64,000 bases of DNA, from the NCBI RefSeq assembly GCF_035685805.1, contig NZ_DASSAB010000057.1:14119-78118 (forward strand), given 5' to 3'. The first letter of the stretch is position 1; every line of letters starts with the position of its first letter. Both the position numbers and the translations under genes were made by a program. Source of the stretch: Dyella_A sp035685805. GTDB lineage: Bacteria; Pseudomonadota; Gammaproteobacteria; Xanthomonadales; Rhodanobacteraceae. Shown piece by piece: positions 1-12,013 of the stretch. Under the pieces are notes generated by a model. It was given only the letters and a program-made list of their open reading frames with translations. It searched no databases and was not told where the DNA came from.

Positions 1-891
1 AGGTGGATGCCGAGATGGTTTGATCTTCCTTTCATTGACGGCGACTTTGTACTTCTAACACCAAGAGATATCCTCACAAAGGATGATTCGTGGATAAATA
101 AGAACGACATTATTGGAGATTTCGATGACATCGTCCTCGCGATTCCAAACGAGCAGCTTCGCGCCCAGATTAACGAGTATTTCATTCGACAGCTCCCAGA
201 AAACCCCAGACAGCGTGAAGTCAACAAAGCAGTTGCCCGAACCCTCAGGGAGTTTCCACGCCTGATCGACCAGTACATCCGGCTCAAAGAAGATCATGGA
301 GATAAGGCAACAGCTATAAGCGACGCAAAACTGAGGGAGGTTGAGTCGCTTTTCGTATCCAAAGTCTCGGATTTGGTAGCCGAACTTAGAGAAGGCGGTG
401 AATTCTACAAGGAAGTTGGAGACACGTTTGAAGAAGCTTCGAGGCGGGTTGCCTTCCTGAAGCAAGTCATCGAGAACAACGATGGATATAGATTTTTCTA
501 CGTCAAGGGGCAACCTGTTAAGCGTGAATCGGACCTCCAGCTCATATTTAGATTGACTTGGTACGCATCTGATGATGACGTCAACTCTGAGGTAAACAAC
601 GGCCGAGGACCGGTCGACTACAAGATTTCGAGAGGATCCAAAGATTCCACACTGGTCGAATTTAAGCTCGCCAGCAACTCCAAGCTACGACAAAACCTGG
701 CAAATCAGGTAAAGGTGTATGAAGCTGCGAATCAAACAAAGAAGTCAGTTAAAGCAATCCTTTATTTTTCGCACTCAGAGTACGAGTTGGTGAGGAAAGT
801 GATGCGTGACCTAGGGCTTAAAGAAGGCCCAGATTTCTTTCTGATAGATGCACAGCGCGACAATAAGCCTTCAGCTTCAAATGTAAAGTAA
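1..891 (+). CDS. Hypothetical protein with PD-(D/E)XK nuclease-like C-terminus, probably 5'-truncated by the window edge
   Basis: The reading frame is open to the window edge. The first ATG is at 7, but the two codons before it are also in frame and no spaced ribosome site is visible, so the real start probably lies upstream. The visible product is about 294 residues. Its N-terminal half is charged and helical. The C-terminal part contains GRGPVDYK, then about 12 residues later VEFK, the spacing of a PD-(D/E)XK nuclease core (Asp, then E-x-K), followed by a helix with NQVKVYEAA. The fold assignment is inference from this motif alone. Base composition is clearly AT-richer than all following genes, which suggests horizontal acquisition. 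Proteins of this build are often defence or restriction related, but no partner gene is visible here. Confidence 0.6.
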   Translation, partial: RWMPRWFDLPFIDGDFVLLTPRDILTKDDSWINKNDIIGDFDDIVLAIPNEQLRAQINEYFIRQLPENPRQREVNKAVARTLREFPRLIDQYIRLKEDHGDKATAISDAKLREVESLFVSKVSDLVAELREGGEFYKEVGDTFEEASRRVAFLKQVIENNDGYRFFYVKGQPVKRESDLQLIFRLTWYASDDDVNSEVNNGRGPVDYKISRGSKDSTLVEFKLASNSKLRQNLANQVKVYEAANQTKKSVKAILYFSHSEYELVRKVMRDLGLKEGPDFFLIDAQRDNKPSASNVK

Positions 892-949
892 CGCCAAAAC
901 ACAGGTCAGAGTCGACTTTCGAGTGCCTGCTTCGGCCGGAAGGCAACAT

Positions 950-1297
950 CTACGGCGAATTCTGCTCCGCCTGCTCCAGAAACAAACTCTGTAGATCTCC
1001 CGCCAGATCCCGCCCGTCGCTTATCAGACGAAACTGGCACTCCTCGCCGCCGAGCGGGCAACTGCCGTCGATCACCCCGAGCACGTTGGCGGTGGCATCG
1101 ATGGTCACCTGGCGGGTCAGCTCCAGAAGCACCTCCCGCTGATCGGCGGACAGATCGCGGAAGACGCTCAGCACGCGTCGCCAGTACGGATCGGAGGCCC
1201 GATCGATGTCGGTGTTCAGCAGCAGGTCGCGGTAGATGGCGTGATTTTCCTCCACGACGGCCGCGTTGAGTTGCGCTACGAAGTCGCGGGGTGTCAT
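950..1297 (-). CDS. Small hypothetical protein (115 aa)
   Basis: A 115-residue cytoplasmic protein with no recognised family. The ATG at 1297 is chosen because a GGAGG lies about 6 nt upstream; the frame stays open further upstream but that extension is Arg/Gly-rich and has no such site. The sequence is mostly helical, begins MTPRDFVAQLNAAVVEE and contains two cysteines (SCPLGGEEC) plus an acidic C-terminus. No signal peptide or membrane segment is visible. It lies downstream of the large histidine kinase on the same strand but about 270 nt away, so an operon is not implied. Function unknown. Confidence 0.6.
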   Translation of the reverse strand: MTPRDFVAQLNAAVVEENHAIYRDLLLNTDIDRASDPYWRRVLSVFRDLSADQREVLLELTRQVTIDATANVLGVIDGSCPLGGEECQFRLISDGRDLAGDLQSLFLEQAEQNSP

Positions 1298-1570
1298 GAA
1301 GCCTCCAGAGTTCCGTCGCCGCTCGTCCCCGGACCGGGGGCAGGCCCCGTTATCCCACATCTGCCTCGGGTTTAGGCCGGCGCCGGGGCGCCCTGGCGAA
1401 CCGGCAGTCAGTGCGCGCGCACTGCGAAGCACCGGAGCCTGACTCAATCTTCCCTGCTTCGACTCAGCGTTTGCGTCGCAAGGGGGCGCACCCGGGGCTG
1501 AGCCCGCACCGTGTTCGGCGCGGCGCCATCCACAACAAGCCCGCGGCCCGGCCCAGAGCCAGGCACACCT
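1298..1570. other. Intergenic region, no gene seen
   Basis: About 270 GC-rich bases between the histidine kinase 3' end and the small hypothetical gene. Open frames here are Arg/Pro-rich and look like composition artefacts. No terminator with a T-run was found. Confidence 0.4.
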
Positions 1571-4645
<3,075 letters not shown>

Positions 4646-5099
4646 CGGCGTGCCCCGGCGCGTGCACCGTCACCGGCGCGCACGCGCGCCGGGCTCGACG
4701 GTTGCCGCGGACACGGCTGCTTGTTCCACCCACCCATCTGGCGCTCCGACATACGCGAGGTCGGCGCGTCGGCAGATCCCGGCGCACGCGGCCTTCAGGC
4801 AAACCAGCGGGCGAAGACACACTGAACCGACGACCGGGCCGCCCGCGCCTCCCGCCTGCAGGGGTTATCGGCTGCGGCGCAGAACCATTGAATGCCGGCC
4901 GGACGGCGCCGGCCGACTCTGTTTGCGGGGGTCGACGCCGCCGCCGGGGCCGCCGGAGCGTGGCGGCGGGTCGTGCGGCGCGCCGCTTCGGATCGCCGCG
5001 CTCGAGGCGAGGGTCGGCAGATGAGCCGGATACGCCGGGCTTCCCTCCTCGCTTCCGCCGGCGGCGGGAGCGCCTGTCGCCCCCGCCACCGGTCGCCGA
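4646..5099. other. Intergenic region upstream of the histidine kinase
   Basis: About 450 very GC-rich bases between the histidine kinase start and the end of the membrane-protein gene. It should hold the kinase promoter, but I cannot point to a convincing one. Frames open here are Arg/Ala/Pro-rich composition artefacts. Nothing else seen. Confidence 0.4.
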
Positions 5100-5651
5100 T
5101 CAACTGCGGCGGGGCGTGCGTGCCAGCAGATGGCGCAGGCCAGCCAGCGCAGCCCGGGTCGCGCGGTGAATCACCAGTGCGATCAGCGCCAAGACCGAGC
5201 CGACCACGCTCGGCAACACGCCACCAAAGGTGTACGCCATGCCGAGGATGAAACCCAACAGGTACTCGGCGCGATGGATCGGCACGAAAACGGCGATCAC
5301 GAACAGGGCCTCGAACAACGCGCCGGTCACCGACTCCCTGCCGAGCGTGAAAAACACCGCCAGCAACACGCCGTAGCAAAGTCCTCCGGCCAAACCGATC
5401 AGCGCAGGCCGCCCTGCCGTTGCGCCTTGCGATGCCACGCGTCGCTGCACACGACCGAGCAGCAGCCAGCCCATGCATGGCAGCACCAGCGCGCCCCAGC
5501 CGTTGGAGATGGCCGGCATGTCCGCGCGGCCTAGAAAATGATGGCTGGCAACGCCGCCATGCGTGTATTGCCAACCAAGGAAGGCCCACTCGGCCAGCGC
5601 AACGCACGCCGTAATGGCGATGCGTACCCGCGAAAGCTGCCGCTCGTCCAT
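5100..5651 (-). CDS. Integral membrane protein of unknown function (183 aa)
   Basis: Five or six hydrophobic segments are visible (about residues 9-28, 50-66, 82-103, 111-125 and a long stretch 129-160 that could cross twice), with a basic C-terminal tail. The ATG at 5651 is preceded by an AAGGGG ribosome site, which decides it over longer upstream frames. No transporter, enzyme or sensor motif is recognised. It stands alone, with about 450 nt to the histidine kinase downstream and about 185 nt to the next gene upstream. It is probably an inner-membrane protein; function unknown. Confidence 0.65.
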   Translation of the reverse strand: MDERQLSRVRIAITACVALAEWAFLGWQYTHGGVASHHFLGRADMPAISNGWGALVLPCMGWLLLGRVQRRVASQGATAGRPALIGLAGGLCYGVLLAVFFTLGRESVTGALFEALFVIAVFVPIHRAEYLLGFILGMAYTFGGVLPSVVGSVLALIALVIHRATRAALAGLRHLLARTPRRS

Positions 5652-5836
5652 GGCTCACCCCTTTGCCTGAAAAGATCGCCACGGCAGCGCCGCCCGCCGA
5701 CGGCACCATGCGCCCCGACGCATCATCATTGGCACGGATGTCCTCACCCAGTGCCGTTCGTAATCGGCGATCGGCACGCGTCGCTGGAGGGCGCTGGCGT
5801 CATGGTGGGTCCATGACGCGCGATCTTCGAACTGCT

Positions 5837-6241
5837 TCAGGCAGACAGCGTGGTCTCGATCCAGTCCCGCGCAAACCCCTCCAGGCTTTTCCGCGCCGGC
5901 ACGCTGACCCCGCACACGCGCACCCACGCATCTGCCGCGACGATGAACGCCTGCCGCGCCTGATTCGTCGCCTGTCGCGCCGTCGCCTGCTGCTGGCGCA
6001 GACGCACCAAGTGCGGCGATGGCGGCCCCGGCCGCACGAACTTCTGGTCGCGCCGCAGCGCATCGGCCACCTGAGTCGTGCTTACCGCCGCGCGATGCAC
6101 CGCCTCGCTCGCTTTCAGCAGCGCGTGCAGTGCCTCGCGCTTGGGCGGCGTGTCGACGAGCTCTGCCGGCAGGTCCGCGAAGTCGCCGGCATCGAGCCGG
6201 GCCAGCGCGGCGGTGTGGGGAAAGATGGCGGGAGTGGTCAT
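5837..6241 (-). CDS. Hypothetical protein (134 aa)
   Basis: A mostly helical protein beginning MTTPAIFPHTAALARLDAG, with a polar Gln-rich middle segment (LRQQQATARQATNQARQAF). No signal peptide, membrane segment or recognised motif. The ATG at 6241 is preferred over one 57 nt upstream because the upstream extension is Arg/Ala-rich and looks non-coding, although the ribosome site is weak. It could be a phage-derived or secreted-system accessory protein, but nothing nearby supports that. Function unknown. Confidence 0.5.
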   Translation of the reverse strand: MTTPAIFPHTAALARLDAGDFADLPAELVDTPPKREALHALLKASEAVHRAAVSTTQVADALRRDQKFVRPGPPSPHLVRLRQQQATARQATNQARQAFIVAADAWVRVCGVSVPARKSLEGFARDWIETTLSA

Positions 6242-6377
6242 GGCCGCTTGTTGGCGAGGGGAGCGCGCAGCGTGGCGCATGGACGCCCGGCCCGCCACAG
6301 AAAAGCGTGCCGGATAGCCCCGGCACGACTCACGGGCCGACGCGTTGCCCCGTCGAATGCGGCTGCGCCGGCCGCGC

Positions 6378-6860
6378 TCAGCCGTCGCAGCCGGCGCGCT
6401 CCACCGACCAGATCACGTTCTGGATCTTCCACTTTCCGAGTTCGCGCACGAGGTCGAATTGCTGGTTGCCGCAGTGAACGACCTTGCCATCGATGGCAAA
6501 GCGGTAGCGCCCCCACACCACGGCGATGTCGCCGTGCACCTGCACCTGCGGGGCCAGCATGCGCTCGACATAACGCTCCGGACCCGGCGTCGCGTCGGCG
6601 TAGGCGGACAGAGCTGCATTACGTACCACCACATGTCTACCTGGCTGATGGAGCAGCACCGTGGCAGTGCCACCGGGCCGAAGATGACGGAGCGTGCCGG
6701 GCTGGTCGCGCGCCGAGACCGCGGCCAGCGTCGCGTCAACTTCGGCCAGCACCGCCCGCTACTCCGCTGTACGTGATGGCACTGCGGCTGCGGCCGCACC
6801 GGCCACATGCGACATCGCGAGGAGCATGAGCGTGGAAACAAACCGATAGCGCATAGCCAT
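6378..6860 (-). pseudogene. NTF2-like (SnoaL/DUF4440-type) exported protein interrupted by an in-frame TAG
   Basis: From an ATG at 6860, with GGAGA just upstream, the frame encodes a clean signal peptide (hydrophobic VSTLMLLAMSHVAGAAAAA), then meets TAG at 6759-6761. The same frame continues after the stop for about 125 codons encoding a coherent NTF2-like domain (VWGRYRFAIDGKVVHCGNQQF, then FDLVRELGKWKIQNVIW). Signal peptide and mature domain are therefore in one frame split by a single amber codon about 34 codons in. This could be a nonsense mutation, a sequencing error, or initiation at GTG 6752 giving an unexported form. Family members are small ligand-binding or enzyme-like domains; the substrate is unknown. 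Confidence 0.7.
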
Positions 6861-6937
6861 GCCGGTCTCCGATATGCGACGCCAGAGTCGCCTGGCACGG
6901 CCATTGTGCCGGTGCCCGATATAGCCATGCCGGCTCC

Positions 6938-6962
6938 GGTGGCAGGGCGTCAACCTGCCACC
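6938..6962. terminator. Hairpin downstream of the amidase gene
   Basis: A perfect 9-bp inverted repeat (GGTGGCAGG / CCTGCCACC) with a 7-nt loop lies about 70 nt beyond the amidase stop. There is no T-run, so it may be a Rho-dependent or mRNA-stabilising structure rather than an intrinsic terminator. Confidence 0.35.
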
Positions 6963-7029
6963 GTGCACCAGCGCAGCAAGCGGCCCCGGCGCCCTTCCCG
7001 TCCGACTGCCCTCCTGCGGCGAACCCGGC

Positions 7030-8838
7030 TCAGAAGCCCGGCGGACGCTCCCCGGCCACCGCCACCTTCGCCTCCAGCGCGCGGCCCACCCGGCCCAGCG
7101 TGCCCTCCTCGAACAGGCGACCGACCAGCGTGACGCCATAAGGCACGCGCTGCGCCGTGGCCAGCATGGGGCGCGGATGCTCCGGATCCGGCGCCCAGTC
7201 GCTGCGCACCTGGTTCACTTCCACGAAGCCGGTGCGCAGGGTGAGCGACGGCTGGCCGGTCATGTTGGAGATCACCATCATCTCGTCGCGCAGGGATGGC
7301 ACCAGCAGCAGGTCGACTTCGCCCATGACGCGCGCCATCTCCTGTGCCACCTTGCGGCGCAGGCGATCGGCCTGCACGAAGTCCACCGCCGAGAGGAAGC
7401 GCGATTCGCGGAACAGGTTGGGCCAGGAGTCGGCGGTCTGCTCGCTGAGCAGGTCGGCGCGGCCGGAGAGCGTGAGCTCCTCGAACGCGGCGCCGGCTTC
7501 GGCGAACAGCAGCAGGTTGAGGTCGTCGTAGGGCCAGTTGGGCAGCGACACTTCGGTGGGCACCAGGCCGAGCGAACGCAGCCGGTCGAGCGCGGCGCGG
7601 TCGAGATCCGTGGCCGGGGCTTCGGTCATCCAGCCGGGGAAGTAGCCGACCTTGAGGCCCTTGATCGACGCGGCGGCGTCGTAGTCCAGGTGCGCAGCGA
7701 CGCTGGCGCTGTCGCCCGGATCGGTGCCGCGGATGGTGTTGAGCACCAGCAGGGTGTCTTCGACGGTGCGGGCGATGGGGCCGAGCTTGTCCATCGTCCA
7801 GCACAACGTCATTGCGCCGGTGCGCGGCACGCGGCCGTAGGTGGGGCGCAGGCCGGTGGTGCCGCAGCGCATGCACGGGCTGATGATGCTGCCCTGGGTT
7901 TCGCTGCCGATGGCGAACGCCACCAGGCCCGCTGCCGTGGCCGAGGCCGGGCCTGCGCTGGAGCCGGAGGAGCCTTCCTGCGGCAGCCACGGGTTCATGG
8001 TCTGGCCGCCGAACCAGATGTCGTTGAGCGCCAGCGCGCCCAGGCTGAGCTTGGCCACCAGCACGGCGCCCGCTTCGTTGAGCTTGCGGGTGACGGCGCC
8101 GTCGTCCTTGGGCACGCGATCCCTGAACGGCTCGGCGCCGTAGGTGGTGGCGATGCCGGCGGTATCGAGCAGATCCTTCGCACCCCACGGCATGCCGTGC
8201 AGCGGGCCGCGGTAGTGGCCGGCGGCGATCTCCTTGTCGGCCTGCGCAGCCTGCTTCAGCGCGTGCTCCTCGCACAGGGTGATGACGCAGCGCAGCTGCG
8301 GATCGAAACGCTTGAGGCGGTCGAGGTAGATCCTGGTCAAGCGCGTGGAGGTGAGCTTGCGCGCGCGAATCCATTCGCCGAGCTGGGCGACGGAGGCGAA
8401 GGCGATGTCCTCGTCCTTCGCCGGCAGCGGGGTGGCGGCGACCTTGGACGGCACGAAGCGATCGCGCGCGGGGCCAACCTGCGTCCGCCCCATGGCGGGG
8501 AACCAAGTCGTTGCCGGGGCCAGCCCGTCTTCCAGCGCCACCTTGCGCGGGCCGGTGCGGCGCTCCAGCAGGGCGGCCATGGAGGTGGGCCAGTTGGATA
8601 CGGCCATGGCGCGCTGCGCCTCGGTCATCGTCACCTGCTGCAGCTTCTCCGCCTCGGCGAAGGTGGCGGTGGTGAGCTTCGGCCCCACCGGCGGCGCGGT
8701 GTTGAACGCGCCGGGCGAGCCGGGCGGCGGCGTGGTGGGCGCGGGGTTCTCGCCGGTCTGCGCCAGCGCGCCACCGGCCACCACGGCACCCAGCAAGCCG
8801 AGCGGCGCCTGGGTAAGGAAATCGCGACGAGTCTTCAT
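7030..8838 (-). CDS. Exported amidase-signature family hydrolase
   Basis: A 602-residue amidase of the amidase-signature family, which hydrolyses amide bonds with a Ser-cisSer-Lys triad. Lys221 is in GMPWGAKD, the Ser pair in QEGSSGSSAG (about 290) and the nucleophile near Ser317 in GSETQGSI. The N-terminus (MKTRRDFLTQ followed by a hydrophobic stretch ending ALAQ) resembles a Tat signal with a twin-Arg, so export of a folded enzyme to the periplasm is likely. The ATG at 8838 has GGGGAG 5 nt upstream and begins exactly at the signal peptide; the longer frame lacks sense. The linker after the signal is Pro-rich. Substrate cannot be read from sequence: peptide amides, fatty amides or aryl amides are possible. 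Monocistronic. Confidence 0.85.
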   Translation of the reverse strand: MKTRRDFLTQAPLGLLGAVVAGGALAQTGENPAPTTPPPGSPGAFNTAPPVGPKLTTATFAEAEKLQQVTMTEAQRAMAVSNWPTSMAALLERRTGPRKVALEDGLAPATTWFPAMGRTQVGPARDRFVPSKVAATPLPAKDEDIAFASVAQLGEWIRARKLTSTRLTRIYLDRLKRFDPQLRCVITLCEEHALKQAAQADKEIAAGHYRGPLHGMPWGAKDLLDTAGIATTYGAEPFRDRVPKDDGAVTRKLNEAGAVLVAKLSLGALALNDIWFGGQTMNPWLPQEGSSGSSAGPASATAAGLVAFAIGSETQGSIISPCMRCGTTGLRPTYGRVPRTGAMTLCWTMDKLGPIARTVEDTLLVLNTIRGTDPGDSASVAAHLDYDAAASIKGLKVGYFPGWMTEAPATDLDRAALDRLRSLGLVPTEVSLPNWPYDDLNLLLFAEAGAAFEELTLSGRADLLSEQTADSWPNLFRESRFLSAVDFVQADRLRRKVAQEMARVMGEVDLLLVPSLRDEMMVISNMTGQPSLTLRTGFVEVNQVRSDWAPDPEHPRPMLATAQRVPYGVTLVGRLFEEGTLGRVGRALEAKVAVAGERPPGF

Positions 8839-9484
8839 GGTTCTCCCCGATGCGCCCCCGAAGGAGCGCGTTGCTGACGATGCTGGTGCCGGCGCCGCGT
8901 GGCGCTCAGGCGGCTTCCGGGCGGGCCGGAACGGCTGCTCACTGTGGACGAGCGCCGGGGCGCGCACAACTGGACTTAGGTGAGGTGGAAAGGCGCAGCG
9001 CGCTGATGCCATGCGGGCCGTGCTTGCCCCGGGTTGGGGGCGCCGCAGGATCTCAGGGGGCGGACCTTCCCTGCCGGACGCGAAGGCGCGACATACCGAG
9101 GCCGCGCCCGATGAACCGCCACGCTCGACCTGGCCGGCCGCCGCCCTCGCCGTTGCGGCCCCGGCTCATGACCTCCTGAACACCTTGCCGCGACTGGCTT
9201 CCGGCGGCTTGCGACAGGCGCTGCGCTGCCGTTGCACCGGTGCGTCGGCTCCCGGCCGCGCTGCCATCGACGTGGCCGGCACGGCACGCCCCGCGACACG
9301 GGCCGCTGACGCCCTGGCATGATCGACCGGCGTCTCCGATACCGGGGCAACATCGCGCCACCGGCGTCAAGCCGCCGCCGGGGGCGCCGATAACGGCGGT
9401 GACGGCATCGGCTCGACCAGCGACCACACGCTTCTGGTGGTCACCGGCGACGTTCCAATCATCTGGGCTTGCGGGAGTCACAGC
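8839..9484. other. Divergent intergenic region
   Basis: About 650 bases between the minus-strand amidase and the plus-strand YiiX-like gene. Promoters for both must lie here, but I could not identify convincing boxes in this GC-rich sequence. A long minus-strand frame crossing it (9053-9877) is His/Gln/Arg-rich and antisense to the YiiX gene, so it is not called. Confidence 0.4.
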
Positions 9485-10333
9485 GTGTTCCATCCCTTGG
9501 ACTGGCTCGGTCACCGGCTGGCGCGGTTCCTGGCCAAGCCGCGTGCGGTGGAAACGCACTTCAGCACCTCGGCGTTCAACCTGCTGATGGCGTCGCTGAA
9601 AAAGGGCGATGTGTTGCTGGTGGAAGGCAGCAGCCGCTTCAGTACCGCGATCAAATACCTGAGCCAGTCGAGCTGGTCGCATGCCGCGCTTTACGTGGGC
9701 GATGCGCTGATGGCGAGCCACCCGCGACTGGGGCCGCACGTGTTGATCGAGGCCGACGTCACCGATGGCGTGCGTGCCGTGGCGCTGCACAGCTACCAGG
9801 GTGCACACACCCGCATCTGCCGCCCGGTAGGCCTGAGCGGTCCCGAGGTCGATGCGGTGATTGCCCATGCGGCGCACCGGCTTGGCCAGCGCTACGACGT
9901 TCGCAACATCATCGACCTGATGCGCTACCTGATGCCCACGCCGCCGGTGCCGGGGCGCTGGCGCCGACGCATGCTGGCACTCGGTGGCGGCGAGCCCACG
10001 CAGGCGATCTGCTCGTCGCTTATCGCGGCCGCCTTCCAGAGCGTGCGCTACCCAATCCTGCCGTTCGTGGACCGCAGCTACCGCGCGCAGCGCGGCGCGC
10101 GCCAGGCGCGCCGGGAGATCCTGCGGATCCGGGATTCACGGCTCTATACCCCGCGTGACTTCGACATCTCGCCGTACTTTCGCATCGTCAAGCCGCTGCT
10201 GGAAAACGGCTTCAACCTGCACCAGATCCGCTGGGCCGAACCGGCGCTGGACGACAGCCACGAAGAGCGATCACCGGACCACGGCGCGGCGGCGCTGCCA
10301 TCGGCATCCGCGGAGACGGCACCGGACAACTGA
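9485..10333 (+). CDS. YiiX/YaeF-type permuted papain-like amidohydrolase
   Basis: A 282-residue protein of the permuted NlpC/P60 (papain-like, C92) superfamily. In this circularly permuted fold the catalytic His comes first and the Cys later: His66 lies in SSWSHAALYVG and Cys176 in QAICSSLIAAAF. The segment before them, KKGDVLLVEG, is the usual first strand. No clear signal peptide is seen; the N-terminus is short and amphipathic. The GTG start at 9485 is chosen because GGGAG sits 7 nt upstream; a longer frame from 9437 lacks this. The C-terminal tail is acidic and poorly conserved in appearance. Family members act on lipids or peptides, but the substrate here is unknown. Confidence 0.75.
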   Translation: MFHPLDWLGHRLARFLAKPRAVETHFSTSAFNLLMASLKKGDVLLVEGSSRFSTAIKYLSQSSWSHAALYVGDALMASHPRLGPHVLIEADVTDGVRAVALHSYQGAHTRICRPVGLSGPEVDAVIAHAAHRLGQRYDVRNIIDLMRYLMPTPPVPGRWRRRMLALGGGEPTQAICSSLIAAAFQSVRYPILPFVDRSYRAQRGARQARREILRIRDSRLYTPRDFDISPYFRIVKPLLENGFNLHQIRWAEPALDDSHEERSPDHGAAALPSASAETAPDN

Positions 10334-10795
10334 GGGCGATCGGCCGCGCGTGGCTCCGCATCGCCATGCGCTGCCGAGGCAGCCGATGTGGCGACCAGCC
10401 GGCCAGGGGGCGCGCCGGCCCGTCAACTCGCGGTTGCTGCGTGAGCGATGCCACCAGCCACTGCCGCCTGCTCGGGGTCCGGCATGGGACGGTCGGGGCG
10501 TGCAAGAGCGCCCCTGCCCGGCCGTCGCTTCGCCTGCTGCCGCGAATGCGTCGACAGCCACCCGGCTGCGCCGTCCGAGGCCTGGGCGTGCCGACGGAGA
10601 CGACGCGCAGCGAAAGAAAAGCGTCTCGTGCGCGTGTCGGCGGACGGTTCACCCGGTTACAACCCATCGCTGCCGACACGCCGCAGGCGACCACTGCGGA
10701 TAACCTGCCCGCAACGCGCTACAACGGCTTTTCGGGAAACGTCGATTTGTAGCAGCCCGGCTCGTCGTACCTGCAACCCAACCCAAGGAACGCCC
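10334..10795. other. Intergenic region upstream of the YCII gene
   Basis: About 460 bases. Apart from an AAGGAA ribosome site at its end, I see no confident promoter, terminator or gene. Open frames are Arg-rich and inconsistent with coding. Confidence 0.4.
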
Positions 10796-11167
10796 ATGAA
10801 ATACCTCGGCCTCGCCTACTTCACCCCCGAGAAATTTGCCGCGCTGGCACCCGACGCCGTGAAAGCCATCGTGAGCCAGTGCCCGGCCATGGACGAGAAG
10901 ATGCGCGCCACCGGCAAGGTGCGGGTGTCCGCCTCGCTGGGCGACCTGGAAAACTGGCGCACCCTGCGCCCGCGCGCCGGCAAGACGCAGATCACGGACG
11001 GGCCTTACATCGAGTCGAAGGAAGTGGTGGGCGGCTTGTTCATCATCGAGGCGGACAGCCACGACGAGGCCCTGCGCATCGCCGCCATGCACCCTGCGGC
11101 GCAGATCGGTGAGGAAGGCGACTGGGCGGTGGAGTTGATTCCGATCGACTTCTATCTGGAGCCGTGA
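10796..11167 (+). CDS. YCII/DGPF-domain protein
   Basis: A 123-residue cytoplasmic protein of the YCII-related (DGPF) family, a dimeric ferredoxin-like fold often encoded beside ECF sigma factors. The diagnostic DGPYIESKEVVGG motif is in the middle and the protein begins MKYLGLAYFTPEKF. AAGGAA lies about 6 nt before the ATG. The usual sigma-factor partner is not adjacent, so it looks like a free-standing copy. Some family members act as dehalogenase-like or muconolactone-isomerase-like enzymes, but no activity can be assigned here. Confidence 0.8.
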   Translation: MKYLGLAYFTPEKFAALAPDAVKAIVSQCPAMDEKMRATGKVRVSASLGDLENWRTLRPRAGKTQITDGPYIESKEVVGGLFIIEADSHDEALRIAAMHPAAQIGEEGDWAVELIPIDFYLEP

Positions 11168-11415
11168 GGGCTCGGGTGCTGGAGAAACTGCGCAGGTCGC
11201 ATCGAGCTCCCACGCGCCAACGGCGCTGAGGGCTATGCGTTGGCGACGCAGCCCGCCTCCTGTGACAGGCTCCCCAGTGACCCGGCCCGCGCGCGTTCGG
11301 CCACGGGAAGGTGCGGGTGGATGAGCGCTCCTGCATACTCGCCGCCAACATTTGGGGCCGGTCTGCACGTGCGGAAACGTGATCTTCCAGCCCCTCGCCC
11401 ATCAGGACTAGGCCC

Positions 11416-12009
11416 ATGGACAGAGGCTCGCGGGACGCTGGCGCACCAGCGGAGTACACCACGACGGAGATCCTTGATCTGACGGTCGAGGCAAATCTCG
11501 TCACGGCGCCGGGTGCTGGCATCAACACCTACGAGCTCAGGAACGAGCTTTTGCAGCAACGACGGCTGGCGCGCGTGCGCTACAAGAACGGTGTCACCTT
11601 GCCGGCATCGGCAAAGAAACTCCGCGCCGACGCGAACCGCAAAGCAAGACATTCCCGGACGCTGGCGCGCAACGTCTCCAAGGCAACCGGCACCACCAAG
11701 CACGCCCAGGCCGATGCGCATCACATCGTTGCAGCCGCGGACAAGCGCGCGGCCCGGTCGAGAAGCCTGCTCTTCCGCTGGGGCATCGGCATCAACGATG
11801 CGGACAACGGCGTCTTCCTGCCCAAGAACTGGTCATTTGCGCCGCCCGGGCTTGAAGAAGCAACCGCCCATGAGGTCATCCACACGACCGCGTACCACTT
11901 GGCAGTGACCGCGCGACTTGCTCTGACAAAACCATCCAACCAGACCAACGGAAGGTTGGCATTGCAGGACATCCGTTACGACATCCTCCATGACGACTTC
12001 GAGTACTGA
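11416..12009 (+). CDS. AHH-type HNH/Endonuclease VII nuclease toxin (orphan module)
   Basis: A 197-residue protein whose C-terminal half matches the AHH nuclease domain of polymorphic toxins: AHH at 101-103 (QADAHHIVAAADK), then GIGINDADNGVFLP (Asn131) and later histidines near 152, 156 and 161 in AHEVIHTTAYH. Family members cut DNA or RNA. The N-terminal 90 residues are basic and carry no visible secretion, Rhs or PAAR module, so this resembles a detached toxin tip. The stop is 4 nt before one ATG, and overlaps another, of the following gene, a typical toxin-immunity arrangement. Start from ATG 11416 is uncertain; no strong ribosome site is visible. Confidence 0.7.
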   Translation: MDRGSRDAGAPAEYTTTEILDLTVEANLVTAPGAGINTYELRNELLQQRRLARVRYKNGVTLPASAKKLRADANRKARHSRTLARNVSKATGTTKHAQADAHHIVAAADKRAARSRSLLFRWGIGINDADNGVFLPKNWSFAPPGLEEATAHEVIHTTAYHLAVTARLALTKPSNQTNGRLALQDIRYDILHDDFEY

Positions 12010-12013
12010 GCTG

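Noticed and set aside
4795..5709. Alternative minus-strand frame of about 300 codons over the membrane-protein gene
   Set aside because: Arg/Ala/Pro-rich; the competing 183-aa frame has real membrane segments and a ribosome site.
9053..9877. Minus-strand frame of about 270 codons
   Set aside because: Antisense to the YiiX-like gene with Arg/Gln/His bias and no motif.
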